A stretch of 64,000 bases of DNA from an uncultured Pelagibacteraceae bacterium (lineage in GTDB: Bacteria > Pseudomonadota > Alphaproteobacteria > Pelagibacterales > Pelagibacteraceae), in contig CACGNQ010000001.1 of NCBI GenBank assembly GCA_902574525.1, forward strand, positions 62,001 through 126,000, given 5' to 3'. Positions 39,092-48,916 of the stretch are shown piece after piece. Within the stretch, counting starts at the first letter, position 1; each line of letters starts with the position of its first letter. Both the position numbers and the translations under genes were made by a program. The notes below the pieces were generated by a model that was not told the origin of the DNA, ran no database searches, and saw only the letters and a program-made list of their open reading frames with translations.

Positions 39092-40332
39092 TTTATTAAA
39101 TTTTTAATCGAATCTTCTGCTTTTGTACTTTTTTTTATGATCATCTTATCTATATTTTTTAAATATATTGTTTCATCTCTTTTTTTTGAGTTTAATTGAT
39201 TTCTACTTTTCAATCCCTCTTTTGATAATTTTGTAAAAATATCCGACCAATATAAAATATTTTTTCCATCTATTTCAGTATTAAAACCCTTTGATGGACT
39301 ACTAAAATATGCTTCTAAAATATTTTTTTTGCTCCACTTTTTTATAATCTCATATGTCTTATCTAAATTTCCATAAAGCAGCCCAATAAAAAAAGCTGGG
39401 CCAGCACAATGGCAATCCCACTCGCAAGCATCCAAAGATCTGACTTCTATATAACTTTTTAATCTGACTTCTGTAAAAATTGTAGATAAATGTAATTCGA
39501 GATTTTTTTTATCAGCCTCATCTTGTTTAATTAGATCTGAATATTTTTTTCCATCTGGAAATTGATACTCATTATTTTTTTGTAAAAATAATAAAGGATA
39601 GTCTAAAACAAAATCTGCATATTTTTCAAAAGACATTTCATCTAAAAAAACTTCTGGTAATCCTGCTCTTGAAGTTTTTTGCCAGACATTCGATCGATAA
39701 GATAGATATCCGCTAAATTTATTTTCTTTGATTGCTGAATTCGAAAATAGAGCAATACTTAGCGGTGTCAAATAAGATGCAACTTTAAATTTTTTTTTGA
39801 AATCTTCTTCATTCTTGTAGTCAATATTAATCTGAGTACCAGCTGTTAGGTACATCATTTCAAGACTCAAAGGCCCATTTTTAGGCATCTCTTCTGTCAT
39901 TACTTTATATCTTTTTTTTGGGTTATTGGGAATTTTATCAATATTTGAAAACGGATCATAACCAACTGATAAAGTTGTTAAACCTATGTCTTCACAAGCT
40001 AAATTTAATTTTTCTTGAAACTCGTATGACTCTGAACATACCTCGTGAATATTAGATAATTGACTACCTGATAATTCAATTTGATTTCCTGGTTCAAGAG
40101 TAATTGTTTTTCCATTTTTTTTTAGGCCTATCGTATTCTCATCTTCTTTAATTGCTTGCCAATTAAACTTTTGAATAAAAATATTAAAAACTTTAAGTAA
40201 ATCAGTATATTCTGCTCTTTTGTTATTTTGTTTTTTAAATAAAAATTTTTCATTTTCGACACCAATAAACTGGTTGTTCTTATTTCCTGAAGTAAAATGT
40301 TCGATTATTTGCTCTTTAGATTTAATTTTCAT
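39088..40332 (-). CDS. gshA: Glutamate-cysteine ligase (GCS2/proteobacterial-plant type)
   Basis: IGVENEKFLFK; TLEPGNQIELSGSQLSNIHE; EMMYLTAGTQINIDY; ARGSLDACEWD-like EVRSLDACEWD. Confidence 0.88.
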   Translation of the reverse strand: MKIKSKEQIIEHFTSGNKNNQFIGVENEKFLFKKQNNKRAEYTDLLKVFNIFIQKFNWQAIKEDENTIGLKKNGKTITLEPGNQIELSGSQLSNIHEVCSESYEFQEKLNLACEDIGLTTLSVGYDPFSNIDKIPNNPKKRYKVMTEEMPKNGPLSLEMMYLTAGTQINIDYKNEEDFKKKFKVASYLTPLSIALFSNSAIKENKFSGYLSYRSNVWQKTSRAGLPEVFLDEMSFEKYADFVLDYPLLFLQKNNEYQFPDGKKYSDLIKQDEADKKNLELHLSTIFTEVRLKSYIEVRSLDACEWDCHCAGPAFFIGLLYGNLDKTYEIIKKWSKKNILEAYFSSPSKGFNTEIDGKNILYWSDIFTKLSKEGLKSRNQLNSKKRDETIYLKNIDKMIIKKSTKAEDSIKNLIK

Positions 40333-41110
40333 TTAAATATTTTATCCAATTTCTTAATTCCATCATTCTTAAATCTTTATTTGATACTTGATTTTCTCTT
40401 TCAATCATTTGAACGTGATGATCAATTTCTTTTTGATCTTCAAAAGCTTTTTTCTCAATTAATCTTTCTGTTCTAAAGTGAATTAATCTAACCATTTTGT
40501 TGTATGATATTTCTGGATGATATTGTATTCCCCATATATCACACTCGCCAATTTTAAAATTTAGTCCCTGCACATTGTTAATTTTGTTGGAAGATAAAAG
40601 TATAGCATTGTCAGGGACTTTCGAAACTTCATCAAAATTAAATGCAGGAGTATTAAAATTATTTTTTTTATCTTTATAAAGAGGATGTTTTAAACCATTA
40701 TCATTTATTTGAATTTCGTGCGCAATTCCTCTATGCGTTCCCTTTTGACATTTTTTTACTTCACCTCCTGCTGCGGTAACTGCTACCTGCATACCCCAAC
40801 AAATTGCAAGAATTTTTTTTATTTTTTTTTGTGATTCTTTCATAAAGTCAATCTGTCTTCTTATTTCAATAGTATCATTATAAATATTTAAACTACTCCC
40901 ACCCCAAATAAGTCCATCATATTCATTTAAGTTTTTAATATTATCAAAAACCTTTGGATCTGATGAAGGATTTGCAACATCAATTTCTAAATTTTTAGTA
41001 AAATATGCAATGCTATCTTTGAGACTTTCTGTGTGTGTTTGTATGCCTGCATTTGTAAATTGTTGATTTTCCTCTTTTAGGTTACCTTCAACAATTAATA
41101 TTTTTTTCAT
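40322..41110 (-). CDS. Class I glutamine amidotransferase-like protein
   Basis: ILAICWGMQVAVTAAGGEV nucleophile; WGIQYHPEISYNKM His/Glu. Confidence 0.85.
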   Translation of the reverse strand: MKKILIVEGNLKEENQQFTNAGIQTHTESLKDSIAYFTKNLEIDVANPSSDPKVFDNIKNLNEYDGLIWGGSSLNIYNDTIEIRRQIDFMKESQKKIKKILAICWGMQVAVTAAGGEVKKCQKGTHRGIAHEIQINDNGLKHPLYKDKKNNFNTPAFNFDEVSKVPDNAILLSSNKINNVQGLNFKIGECDIWGIQYHPEISYNKMVRLIHFRTERLIEKKAFEDQKEIDHHVQMIERENQVSNKDLRMMELRNWIKYLNEN

Positions 41111-42267
41111 GTGAATAAATTTCCTTTTATGCTGTGTTCATATAGTTTTTTCATATCTTCTAAATTTAACATTCTAGGATTTGTCGCAGTTGAAGGATCT
41201 TCAAGAGCCATTTTTGATAATAATTCTAAATCTAATTTATCTGCACTAATTACTTCTGAAAGTGTGTGCGGAATTTTTAATTCTTCTCTTAGTTCTAAAA
41301 TCCAATTTAAAAAACTATTAAAATCTTTCTTTAATTCTAAGTAATCACAAATAGATATAATTCTTTTTTCTATAAATTTTTTATTATAAGTAAGAACATA
41401 AGGCATAAAAATTGCATTAGATAATCCATGATGTATATTAAATTGCGCATTTACAGGGTGACTTAAAGAATGTATTGCACCAAGGCCTTTTTGAAAAGCT
41501 GTAGAGCCCATGCTCGCTGCTGCTAGCATGTCTGATCTTGCTTTTAAATTTTTACCCTCTTTAACAGCTGTGATTAAAGAATTTTTAGTCAATCTTATAC
41601 CTTCAATCGCTATTCCATCTGCCATTGGATGAAAGCCGGGCGCACAAAAAGCCTCTAGATTGTGCGCCAAAGCATCCATGCCTGTTGCAGCTGTTAATCG
41701 AGGAGAAAGATCTACAGTTAAAACTGGATCTAAAATTACTATCGATGGTAAAAATTTAGGATGAAAAATTATTTTTTTTACACCAGTTTTATTATTTATT
41801 ATTGCAGATGCTCTTCCAGTCTCTGAACCAGTGCCAGCAGTTGTCGGAACTGCAATAATTGGTGCGATTTTTTCATCATTTGCTCTTTTCCAATAATCGC
41901 CTATGTCCTCAAAATCCCATATCGGTCTAGTTTGCCCTGACATAAAAGCTATAGCTTTTCCAACATCTAATCCACTCCCACCGCCAAAAGCAATCACTCC
42001 ATCACATTTATTTTTATTATATTCTTTAACACCTTCATCAACATTTTCACCAATCGGATTGCCAGTAAAATTAAAAAAAATATTCAAATTTTGAAATTCG
42101 TTTTCAATGGAATTGATAACTTTTTTTACAAATTCTAAACTAATTAAATCTTTATCTGTAACAAAAAGAGGTTTTTTAATTTTGAGATTTTTACATGCTA
42201 AATTAATATCAGATATTCTACCATTACCAACCCATACAGTTGTTGGGTAGTTCCAATTAGCTTTCAT
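41107..42267 (-). CDS. Iron-containing alcohol dehydrogenase
   Basis: VIAFGGGSGLDVGKAIAFM; AVPTTAGTGSETGRASAI; ATGMDALAHNLEAF; GAIHSLSHPVNAQFNIHHGLSNAIFMPYVL. Confidence 0.93.
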   Translation of the reverse strand: MKANWNYPTTVWVGNGRISDINLACKNLKIKKPLFVTDKDLISLEFVKKVINSIENEFQNLNIFFNFTGNPIGENVDEGVKEYNKNKCDGVIAFGGGSGLDVGKAIAFMSGQTRPIWDFEDIGDYWKRANDEKIAPIIAVPTTAGTGSETGRASAIINNKTGVKKIIFHPKFLPSIVILDPVLTVDLSPRLTAATGMDALAHNLEAFCAPGFHPMADGIAIEGIRLTKNSLITAVKEGKNLKARSDMLAAASMGSTAFQKGLGAIHSLSHPVNAQFNIHHGLSNAIFMPYVLTYNKKFIEKRIISICDYLELKKDFNSFLNWILELREELKIPHTLSEVISADKLDLELLSKMALEDPSTATNPRMLNLEDMKKLYEHSIKGNLFT

Positions 42268-42273
42268 AAATAT

Positions 42274-43239
42274 TTAAAGTTTTTTTAAATTAAGTTTTTT
42301 ATTTTTAAGTAAAGATTTAAGTAAATTTATCATTAAAGGAATTTTTTGTATTTTAATTTTTTTTAATATAAATGGTGATATTTCTTTAGCTAATTGCTCT
42401 CCTTCGACTGTATCATTTGGCATAAATTTTTTCTTTGCCAATTTAAAAGTAAAGCCTTTACCTAAAAAACTCCCCATTTTACTATTTCGGCCACCAGCAG
42501 CGCTAACGTACAGATCGCCAACTCCCGCGAGACTTTCAACTGTACTTTCTTTACCTTTGAAATATTTAGTTAAATATTTCATCTCTATTAAAGATTTTTG
42601 AAATAGACTAGAAGACATATTAAGTGATTGGCCAGCACCAATTATCATAGCATATATATTTTTTATAGCTGAACAAATTTCAACTCCTATTATGTCTTTT
42701 GAATATTCTATTAAATAATATTTAGTTGAAATTAATTTTCCTATTTTTTTTGCTATTTTAATGTTTTTATTTGCTATAATGACTTTAGTTTGTTTTTTTC
42801 TCGCTAGTTCTTTTGCAAGACAAGGACCTTTTAAAACTGAAATGTTTTTCGCTTTATTATTTTTTAAAATTTGCTCTGAAATTGTTAAAATTTTATTTTT
42901 TCTTTTATCGTATTTTAAACCTTTCGTTAAAACTAATATAGGAACATTATTTTTTAAATTCTTTAATTCTTCATTTATAAAATTAATTCCTGGTAAACTC
43001 AAAGCAATAACAATAAGATTAAATTTTTCTTTTAATAACTCTTTTGAAAATTTTCTGAATTTTAATTTTTTTGGCAACTTTATTTTTAATCCTGAATGAA
43101 ATTTCTTTTTTGATTTAAGGTTATTGATAAATTTCTTACTATAAGGCTCAGTTATTGTAACAATATTTTTATTTTCCAAACAAGGAATTGTAAAAGCTGA
43201 TCCCATTGCCCCACCGCCGATAACTAAAATTTTTGCCAT
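42274..43239 (-). CDS. gpsA: NAD(P)H-dependent glycerol-3-phosphate dehydrogenase
   Basis: ILVIGGGAMGSAF; VLTKGLKYDKRKNKILTISE; LKGPCLAKELARK; SLAGVGDLYVSAAGGRNSKMGSFLGKG. Confidence 0.9.
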   Translation of the reverse strand: MAKILVIGGGAMGSAFTIPCLENKNIVTITEPYSKKFINNLKSKKKFHSGLKIKLPKKLKFRKFSKELLKEKFNLIVIALSLPGINFINEELKNLKNNVPILVLTKGLKYDKRKNKILTISEQILKNNKAKNISVLKGPCLAKELARKKQTKVIIANKNIKIAKKIGKLISTKYYLIEYSKDIIGVEICSAIKNIYAMIIGAGQSLNMSSSLFQKSLIEMKYLTKYFKGKESTVESLAGVGDLYVSAAGGRNSKMGSFLGKGFTFKLAKKKFMPNDTVEGEQLAKEISPFILKKIKIQKIPLMINLLKSLLKNKKLNLKKL

Positions 43240-43246
43240 AACAAAA

Positions 43247-44716
43247 TTATGCTAAAGTTTTTTTAATTGCTTGCTCCCAACCTTGCAATAATTTATTTCT
43301 ATAACTATTATTGAATTTTGGTTTAAAGTCTCTATCTTTCTTCCAGTTTCTCTTAATATCTTTTAAAGACCTATATATACCTACTTGATAACCAGCTATA
43401 TATGCAGCTCCCAAGGCAGTTGTTTCATTTATCTTTGATCGCGTTATTTTAATTTTTAAAATTTCAGATAAAAATTGTGTAAACCAATTATTTGAAGCCA
43501 TACCACCATCAACTTTAACGCTTGTTAGATTTACACCATCTTTTCTCATCGACTCAAATAAATCAAAAGTTTGATAAGCAACCGACTCTACTGTTGCTCT
43601 AACTAAGTCTTTCCAATCACTATCTCTTGTAAGACCTGTAATTATCCCCCTTGCTTTAGTGCTCCAATAAGGAGCAGCTAATCCTGTAAAGGCTGGAACA
43701 ACGTAAACACCTTTATTATCATTTCTTGATTTTGCAATTTTTTCAGTTTCATATGCACTATTTATTAGTTTGATTTTGTCTCTTAACCATTGAACGCCTG
43801 CACCTGCAATGAATATAGAACCTTCTAAAGCATAAGTAGTTTTATTATTTAGTCTGTAACAAATAGTAGTTATTAATTTATTTTTTGAAAATAACCTTTT
43901 TTCACCTGTATTCATTAAAACAAATGCTCCTGTTCCGTATGTACTTTTAACTGAACCTTTTTCAAAACAAGTTTGTCCAATTGTTGCAGCTTGTTGATCT
44001 CCAACCACGCCAGTAATTGGAATTTTTTGTCCAAGAGCTTTTTTGCTAGTAAATCCAAAATCATCAGCTGAATTTTTTACAATTGGAAGAATATTTTTAT
44101 TAATTTTAAAAATTTTCAAAATTTCTTTATCCCATTTATTTTTCAAAATATTGAAAAGCATAGTACGAGACGCATTAGTTGCATCTGTTGCATGAACTTT
44201 TCCGTCTGTTAATTTCCATATTAAAAAACAATCAATTGTGCCAAATAATAATTGTCCATTTTTTAACAGTTTTTTTGCCTTTGGCACATTTTCAATTATC
44301 CATTTAATTTTTGTGGCTGAAAAATATGGATCTATAAATAATCCAGTTTTCTTTCTAATTAATTTTTCTTTTTTTTTTAATTTTTTACAATAGCTTTCTG
44401 TTCTTCTATCTTGCCAAACAATTGCATTATAAACTGGTCTACCTGTTTTTTTATCCCAACAAATTGTTGTTTCTCTTTGATTGGTAATACCTAAAGCTTT
44501 TATTTTAATATTTAATTTTTTTGCTTTTGCTATTACATTTTTAGTAACTTTGACTGTTGTTGACCAAATTTCATTTGGATTGTGCTCAACCCAACCATTT
44601 TTTGGAAAATATTGTTTAAACTCTAATTGTGAAGAAAGAATTTTTTTACCTTTTGATGAAAAAATTATTGCTCTTGATGATGTAGTTCCTTGATCAATAG
44701 CAAGAATACCATTCAC
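43247..44716 (-). CDS. glpK: Glycerol kinase
   Basis: ILAIDQGTTSSRAIIFSSKGK; GWVEHNPNEIW; GVVGDQQAATIGQTCFEKGSVKSTYGTGAFVLMNTG. Confidence 0.96.
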   Translation of the reverse strand: MNGILAIDQGTTSSRAIIFSSKGKKILSSQLEFKQYFPKNGWVEHNPNEIWSTTVKVTKNVIAKAKKLNIKIKALGITNQRETTICWDKKTGRPVYNAIVWQDRRTESYCKKLKKKEKLIRKKTGLFIDPYFSATKIKWIIENVPKAKKLLKNGQLLFGTIDCFLIWKLTDGKVHATDATNASRTMLFNILKNKWDKEILKIFKINKNILPIVKNSADDFGFTSKKALGQKIPITGVVGDQQAATIGQTCFEKGSVKSTYGTGAFVLMNTGEKRLFSKNKLITTICYRLNNKTTYALEGSIFIAGAGVQWLRDKIKLINSAYETEKIAKSRNDNKGVYVVPAFTGLAAPYWSTKARGIITGLTRDSDWKDLVRATVESVAYQTFDLFESMRKDGVNLTSVKVDGGMASNNWFTQFLSEILKIKITRSKINETTALGAAYIAGYQVGIYRSLKDIKRNWKKDRDFKPKFNNSYRNKLLQGWEQAIKKTLA

Positions 44717-44722
44717 AAATAA

Positions 44723-46846
44723 CTAGTCCTGACCTAATATTTTTTTTTGTTTTTCAGCCCATGTACGTATTAAATTATCTACAGCTAATCCTATAAAGGC
44801 TACGCATAACCCTAGCATTAAACCATTTCCGGTTCCTTGCCTATCTGATAATGCTTTAAGAATGTACTGACCTAGATCTGTGGTTCCTATCATTGCACCA
44901 ATTATCACCATGAATAAAGCAAAAACAACTGTTTGATTTATTCCTAGCATCATGTGAGGAAAAGCAAGAGGTAGTTCTATTCTCATCCATCTTTGTATTC
45001 TGTTTACGCCAGACATAGATCCTGCATCATGTAATGCAGAAGGAACACTTCTTAATCCTTCAATTGTATATCTTGTTGCTGGTATTGTTGCATAAATAAC
45101 AACTGCAATTAAAACTGACGTGTCTGTTACACCAAATAACATTATGACTGGTATTAAATAAATAAATGACGGAAATGTTTGAAGAGTATCACAAATTGCC
45201 AGTGTAATTTTTGTACTAGTTTTAGTTTGAGCGCTTAAAGTTCCAATTATTATCCCTAGAAAACCTGAAACTATTACACCAAATGTTGCCATATACATTG
45301 TTATTAGTGCTCTATCCCACCATTCAGTTAAGGCTATAAATAATGTAAAGCTACCAACAACAATTGCAGATCTAATTCCTCCTATAATATAGCCCGCACC
45401 CATAAATAGAATAAAAGTAGCTACCACTGGCATTCTCAAAAATGCATTTTTCATTGGAATTAAAACTTGTGTTATAAGCCATGTATTAAATACTTTTAGT
45501 GGATCAAAAAAGTTATCCAATATCCAATCAACACCAGAATTCCAAAAAGCCTCGGTTGAGATTCCTTTATTATGTGGGACTATGAATAGATAATTAAATC
45601 CTTCTTTAAAATAAAAAGTACCTAAATAAGACAGGATGTAACATACAACAATTACTGCAACAAAAATGATAAAATATTTATTTCTTTGAAAGAAAGTTGG
45701 ATTTTCAAAATAATTTATTTGTTTGTTAGCCCATGCTAGTGACATTTTATCTAATAAAACAGCTATTAAAGTAATACAAATTCCCGCTTCTAATGCTAAA
45801 CCTATTCTTAATTGATTAAGAGCTAATAGTAGATTCCAACCTAAACCTTTTGCACCTATAAATGATGCTATAACTGCCATTGCCAAACACTGCATTATAA
45901 CTTGATTAACACCGATTAAAATATCTCTTCTAGCTGTAGGTATTAATACTTTGAATAATAGTTGAAAATCACTACATCCACTCATTTTTCCAGCTTCAAT
46001 AACTTCTGGAGAAACTTTTCTCAAGCCTAATAAGGTTAGTCTAACCATGGGAGGTGTAGCAAAAATAATTGTTGCTATAGCTCCTGCATGATCACCTATA
46101 CCAAATAAGACCATTATTGGAACTAAGTAAGAATAATGTGGCATTGTTTGTGCAACATTTAAAAGTGGGTTAAGAACATTTTCGACCCTTTTACTTTTAT
46201 ACGCCCATATTCCAAAAGCTAAACCGAGTATAAAAGATATTGGAGCTGCAACCATTACAAAAGATAAAGTCTGCATTGAAGGTTTCCATTGACCAAAAGC
46301 TGAAATATAAATCATTGTTATTGCTGCAAAGATTGCAAGGTTTCTTCCATTAAGTTTATAACCTAATATAACTGCTGCACCTGCAACAATGGTCCATGGA
46401 AGACCAGGTAACTCTGCCCAAGGATTTTTATCAATCCAATCCCAACTAGTAAAAGCAACAACCGTTTCCACTCCGCCAATTAAAATTTCTCGTATAAATT
46501 CAATCATAAAAAGCATAGATCTAGAAATTATTCTTGTAATATGTAAAACAACAGGACGTGTTTTTGTTTCTTGAATGTCGCTATCAAAATACTCTATTGG
46601 AGCCCAATCATTTAATAAAAAAAATACAGTATCATTTATCCATCCAGGCATCCAAGCAATGAAAGCTGGTAATCTCCATAAAACGCTATACTTTGTTTGG
46701 TCTAATTTATCTTTATCAATAAATTCTGTTCCAGCTTTTGCAAATTCATAACCTTCGGGAATTTTTATAGCAAAACACAAACCAAAAAAAACTATCAATA
46801 AAAAAGACCACTGAATAATTTTTGGATTTTTTTGAATAAATTCCAT
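44723..46846 (-). CDS. ABC transporter permease, tandem fused (glycine betaine/TMAO type; TmoW candidate)
   Basis: Two EAA loops: LLGLRKVSPEVIEAGKMSGCSDFQ...GVNQVIMQCLAMAVIASFIGAKGLG and IEGLRSVPSALHDAGSMSGVNRIQ...GINQTVVFALFMVIIGAMIGTTDLG. Confidence 0.9.
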   Translation of the reverse strand: MEFIQKNPKIIQWSFLLIVFFGLCFAIKIPEGYEFAKAGTEFIDKDKLDQTKYSVLWRLPAFIAWMPGWINDTVFFLLNDWAPIEYFDSDIQETKTRPVVLHITRIISRSMLFMIEFIREILIGGVETVVAFTSWDWIDKNPWAELPGLPWTIVAGAAVILGYKLNGRNLAIFAAITMIYISAFGQWKPSMQTLSFVMVAAPISFILGLAFGIWAYKSKRVENVLNPLLNVAQTMPHYSYLVPIMVLFGIGDHAGAIATIIFATPPMVRLTLLGLRKVSPEVIEAGKMSGCSDFQLLFKVLIPTARRDILIGVNQVIMQCLAMAVIASFIGAKGLGWNLLLALNQLRIGLALEAGICITLIAVLLDKMSLAWANKQINYFENPTFFQRNKYFIIFVAVIVVCYILSYLGTFYFKEGFNYLFIVPHNKGISTEAFWNSGVDWILDNFFDPLKVFNTWLITQVLIPMKNAFLRMPVVATFILFMGAGYIIGGIRSAIVVGSFTLFIALTEWWDRALITMYMATFGVIVSGFLGIIIGTLSAQTKTSTKITLAICDTLQTFPSFIYLIPVIMLFGVTDTSVLIAVVIYATIPATRYTIEGLRSVPSALHDAGSMSGVNRIQRWMRIELPLAFPHMMLGINQTVVFALFMVIIGAMIGTTDLGQYILKALSDRQGTGNGLMLGLCVAFIGLAVDNLIRTWAEKQKKILGQD

Positions 46847-46851
46847 ATTTT

Positions 46852-47889
46852 TTATTCTTTCTCTTTACCAGCACCAAAAACAGTCTGAATTATTTTTGAC
46901 GGTTTCACAATGCCAACCGATTTATTATTTTTATCAACAACATTCACTATTTTATCTTGGCTTAAAATTTTTTCCGCAACAGTTTCTATAATGGCATCTT
47001 TTGACACACTTATATTGCTTGCACTTTGTTCAGCTGAAGATTTTTCCATTATGGCCTCTATTTTTAAAACCTTCTCTCTAGGTACCTCCTGAGTAAATTT
47101 TCTAACATATTCAGTTTTTGGATTTAAAACTATGTTCGCAGGTGTATCTAATTGCTCAATTAAACCATCTTTCATAATTGCTATTCTGTCAGCTAATCTG
47201 AGTGCCTCATCAAAATCATGCGTAATAAATAAAATTGTTTTATTTAAAACCCCCTGAAGTCTTAAAAATTCATCCTGCATTTCTTTTCTAATAAGAGGAT
47301 CAAGAGCTGAAAAAGGTTCATCTAAAAACCAAATATCTGGCTCTACTGCTAATGAACGAGCAATACCGACTCTTTGTTGCTGGCCTCCTGATAACTCTCT
47401 TGGAAAATAATTTTCTCTGCCCTTTAATCCAACTAACTCAACCATTTCTACTGCCTTTTGAATACTTTCATTTGTTTTGCTTCCCTTAATCTGTAATGGA
47501 AAAGCAATATTTTCTAAAACTGTTTTATGCGGAAGTAGAGCAAAACTTTGAAACACCATCCCCATTTTATTTCTTCTTAATTCAATTAGTTGCTTGTTGT
47601 TCATAGAAAGAAGATCTTGCCCCTCTATAAAAATTTTACCTCCCGTAGCATCAGTTAAACGAGAAATACATCTTAATAAAGTTGATTTTCCTGAGCCTGA
47701 TAAACCCATGACAACTAGCATTTCACCTTTTGACACTTCAAAAGAAGCGTTATTAACTCCAACTATGCACCCTGCATCTTGAAATGTTTTTGCATCTACA
47801 TTTCCATTTGAATTTTGAAGCATTTTTTCTGCACCAGGTCCGAAGATCTTATATACAGAATCGCATTTTATAACTGGTGTTGATGACAT
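46852..47889 (-). CDS. ABC transporter ATP-binding protein, ProV/OpuAA type with CBS-like C-terminus (TmoV candidate)
   Basis: VVMGLSGSGKSTLLRCISRL Walker A; LSGGQQQRVGIARSLAVEPDIWFLDEPFSALDPLIR; C-terminal SVGIVKPSKII. Confidence 0.92.
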   Translation of the reverse strand: MSSTPVIKCDSVYKIFGPGAEKMLQNSNGNVDAKTFQDAGCIVGVNNASFEVSKGEMLVVMGLSGSGKSTLLRCISRLTDATGGKIFIEGQDLLSMNNKQLIELRRNKMGMVFQSFALLPHKTVLENIAFPLQIKGSKTNESIQKAVEMVELVGLKGRENYFPRELSGGQQQRVGIARSLAVEPDIWFLDEPFSALDPLIRKEMQDEFLRLQGVLNKTILFITHDFDEALRLADRIAIMKDGLIEQLDTPANIVLNPKTEYVRKFTQEVPREKVLKIEAIMEKSSAEQSASNISVSKDAIIETVAEKILSQDKIVNVVDKNNKSVGIVKPSKIIQTVFGAGKEKE

Positions 47890-47930
47890 ATTTTTTAATA
47901 ATTATACTATTAATATTAGCACTTACTCCA

Positions 47931-48467
47931 TTAAAAATTTTTAATAAAATAAACCCTTGTATCTATACTTGTTTTAAGAAAACCAAGAGCTTCGCCTTCA
48001 ACTGTGACAGACTCAGATGTTCCCTCCAACGGTTTGATAGTAAATTTTGCAAAGCATTTGCTTATATCATCATTCCAATTTACAGAGTATTTACCGGTAG
48101 TTCCTCCGTTTGCAGTATAAAGATTAAATGCTTTACTATTCGTAATATTTGCACCCATTATTGCTCTTTGGGTTATAATTTTTGTATTATTGCAGACAAT
48201 TTTATATTCATCTGCAGATAATTTTTTCCCTTTATTAGATTTGTAAACTGTTAAGACACCTCTAGGTAAAGTTTCTATTAGTTCATTTGCCTTTTCTAAT
48301 ATTACTTTTTGTTCAGCTATTTTTTTTTCTGCATCCTTATCTGGTCCATAAAAAATATTTAAAATGAAAAAAGTAATAAAAATTATTATTGTCAAACCAA
48401 CTAAACCGATTGAACTTTTAAAGCTTTCAGAATAATGATTAAATTTATTTAACATAATCTCCTTCAT
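47931..48467 (-). CDS. Hypothetical protein with single N-terminal transmembrane segment
   Basis: SSIGLVGLTIIIFITFFILNIFYG anchor then charged helix; overlaps MORN gene. Confidence 0.65.
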   Translation of the reverse strand: MKEIMLNKFNHYSESFKSSIGLVGLTIIIFITFFILNIFYGPDKDAEKKIAEQKVILEKANELIETLPRGVLTVYKSNKGKKLSADEYKIVCNNTKIITQRAIMGANITNSKAFNLYTANGGTTGKYSVNWNDDISKCFAKFTIKPLEGTSESVTVEGEALGFLKTSIDTRVYFIKNF

Positions 48468-48822
48468 TCCAAGTACCTTTTTTTACTTTCCCATCTGACC
48501 AAGTAAAAACGCCCTCTCCATGCATTTTATTATTTTTCCAGCCTCCTTGATATGATGAACCATCTGGAAAAGTTAGTTTACCGTTTCCATGCCATTTACT
48601 TTCATTAAATTCTCCATCATATACATATCCATTTGGCCATGACTCCAATCCTTTTCCTTTTTTTGATCCATTTTCCCATTCACCAACATAAGTAGTTTTA
48701 TCTGTATAAGTCCAAGTACCAAAGCCATTATTACAATCACCATCTGTACAACCTGATTTTTTAGCAAAACTTATATTTGAAAAAATAAAACTTAATAAAA
48801 TGTATATAAAAATTTTTCTCAT
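48445..48822 (-). CDS. Secreted MORN-repeat protein
   Basis: Signal peptide plus 4 MORN repeats: TTYVGEWENGSKKGKGLESWPNGYVYDGEFNESKWHGNGKLTFPDGSSYQGGWKNNKMHGEGVFTWSDG. Confidence 0.85.
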   Translation of the reverse strand: MRKIFIYILLSFIFSNISFAKKSGCTDGDCNNGFGTWTYTDKTTYVGEWENGSKKGKGLESWPNGYVYDGEFNESKWHGNGKLTFPDGSSYQGGWKNNKMHGEGVFTWSDGKVKKGTWNEGDYVK

Positions 48823-48848
48823 TTATTTTAAAATTAAATTATATCAAA

Positions 48849-48886
48849 TTAAAAAAAAATCTCCCCTAGTAAAACTAGGGAAGATT
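48849..48886 (-). terminator. Rho-independent terminator downstream of the substrate-binding protein gene
   Basis: Minus strand: AATCTtCCCTAGT-ttt-ACTAGGGgAGATT followed by T(9). Confidence 0.85.
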
Positions 48887-48916
48887 TTAGATTATTATTA
48901 TGTATGATAAAAGTGA

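Noticed and set aside
47877-48221. 114-aa plus ORF opposite 47931-48467
   Set aside because: The minus-strand gene has a TM anchor and operon context; plus ORF is Cys/Ile-rich noise.
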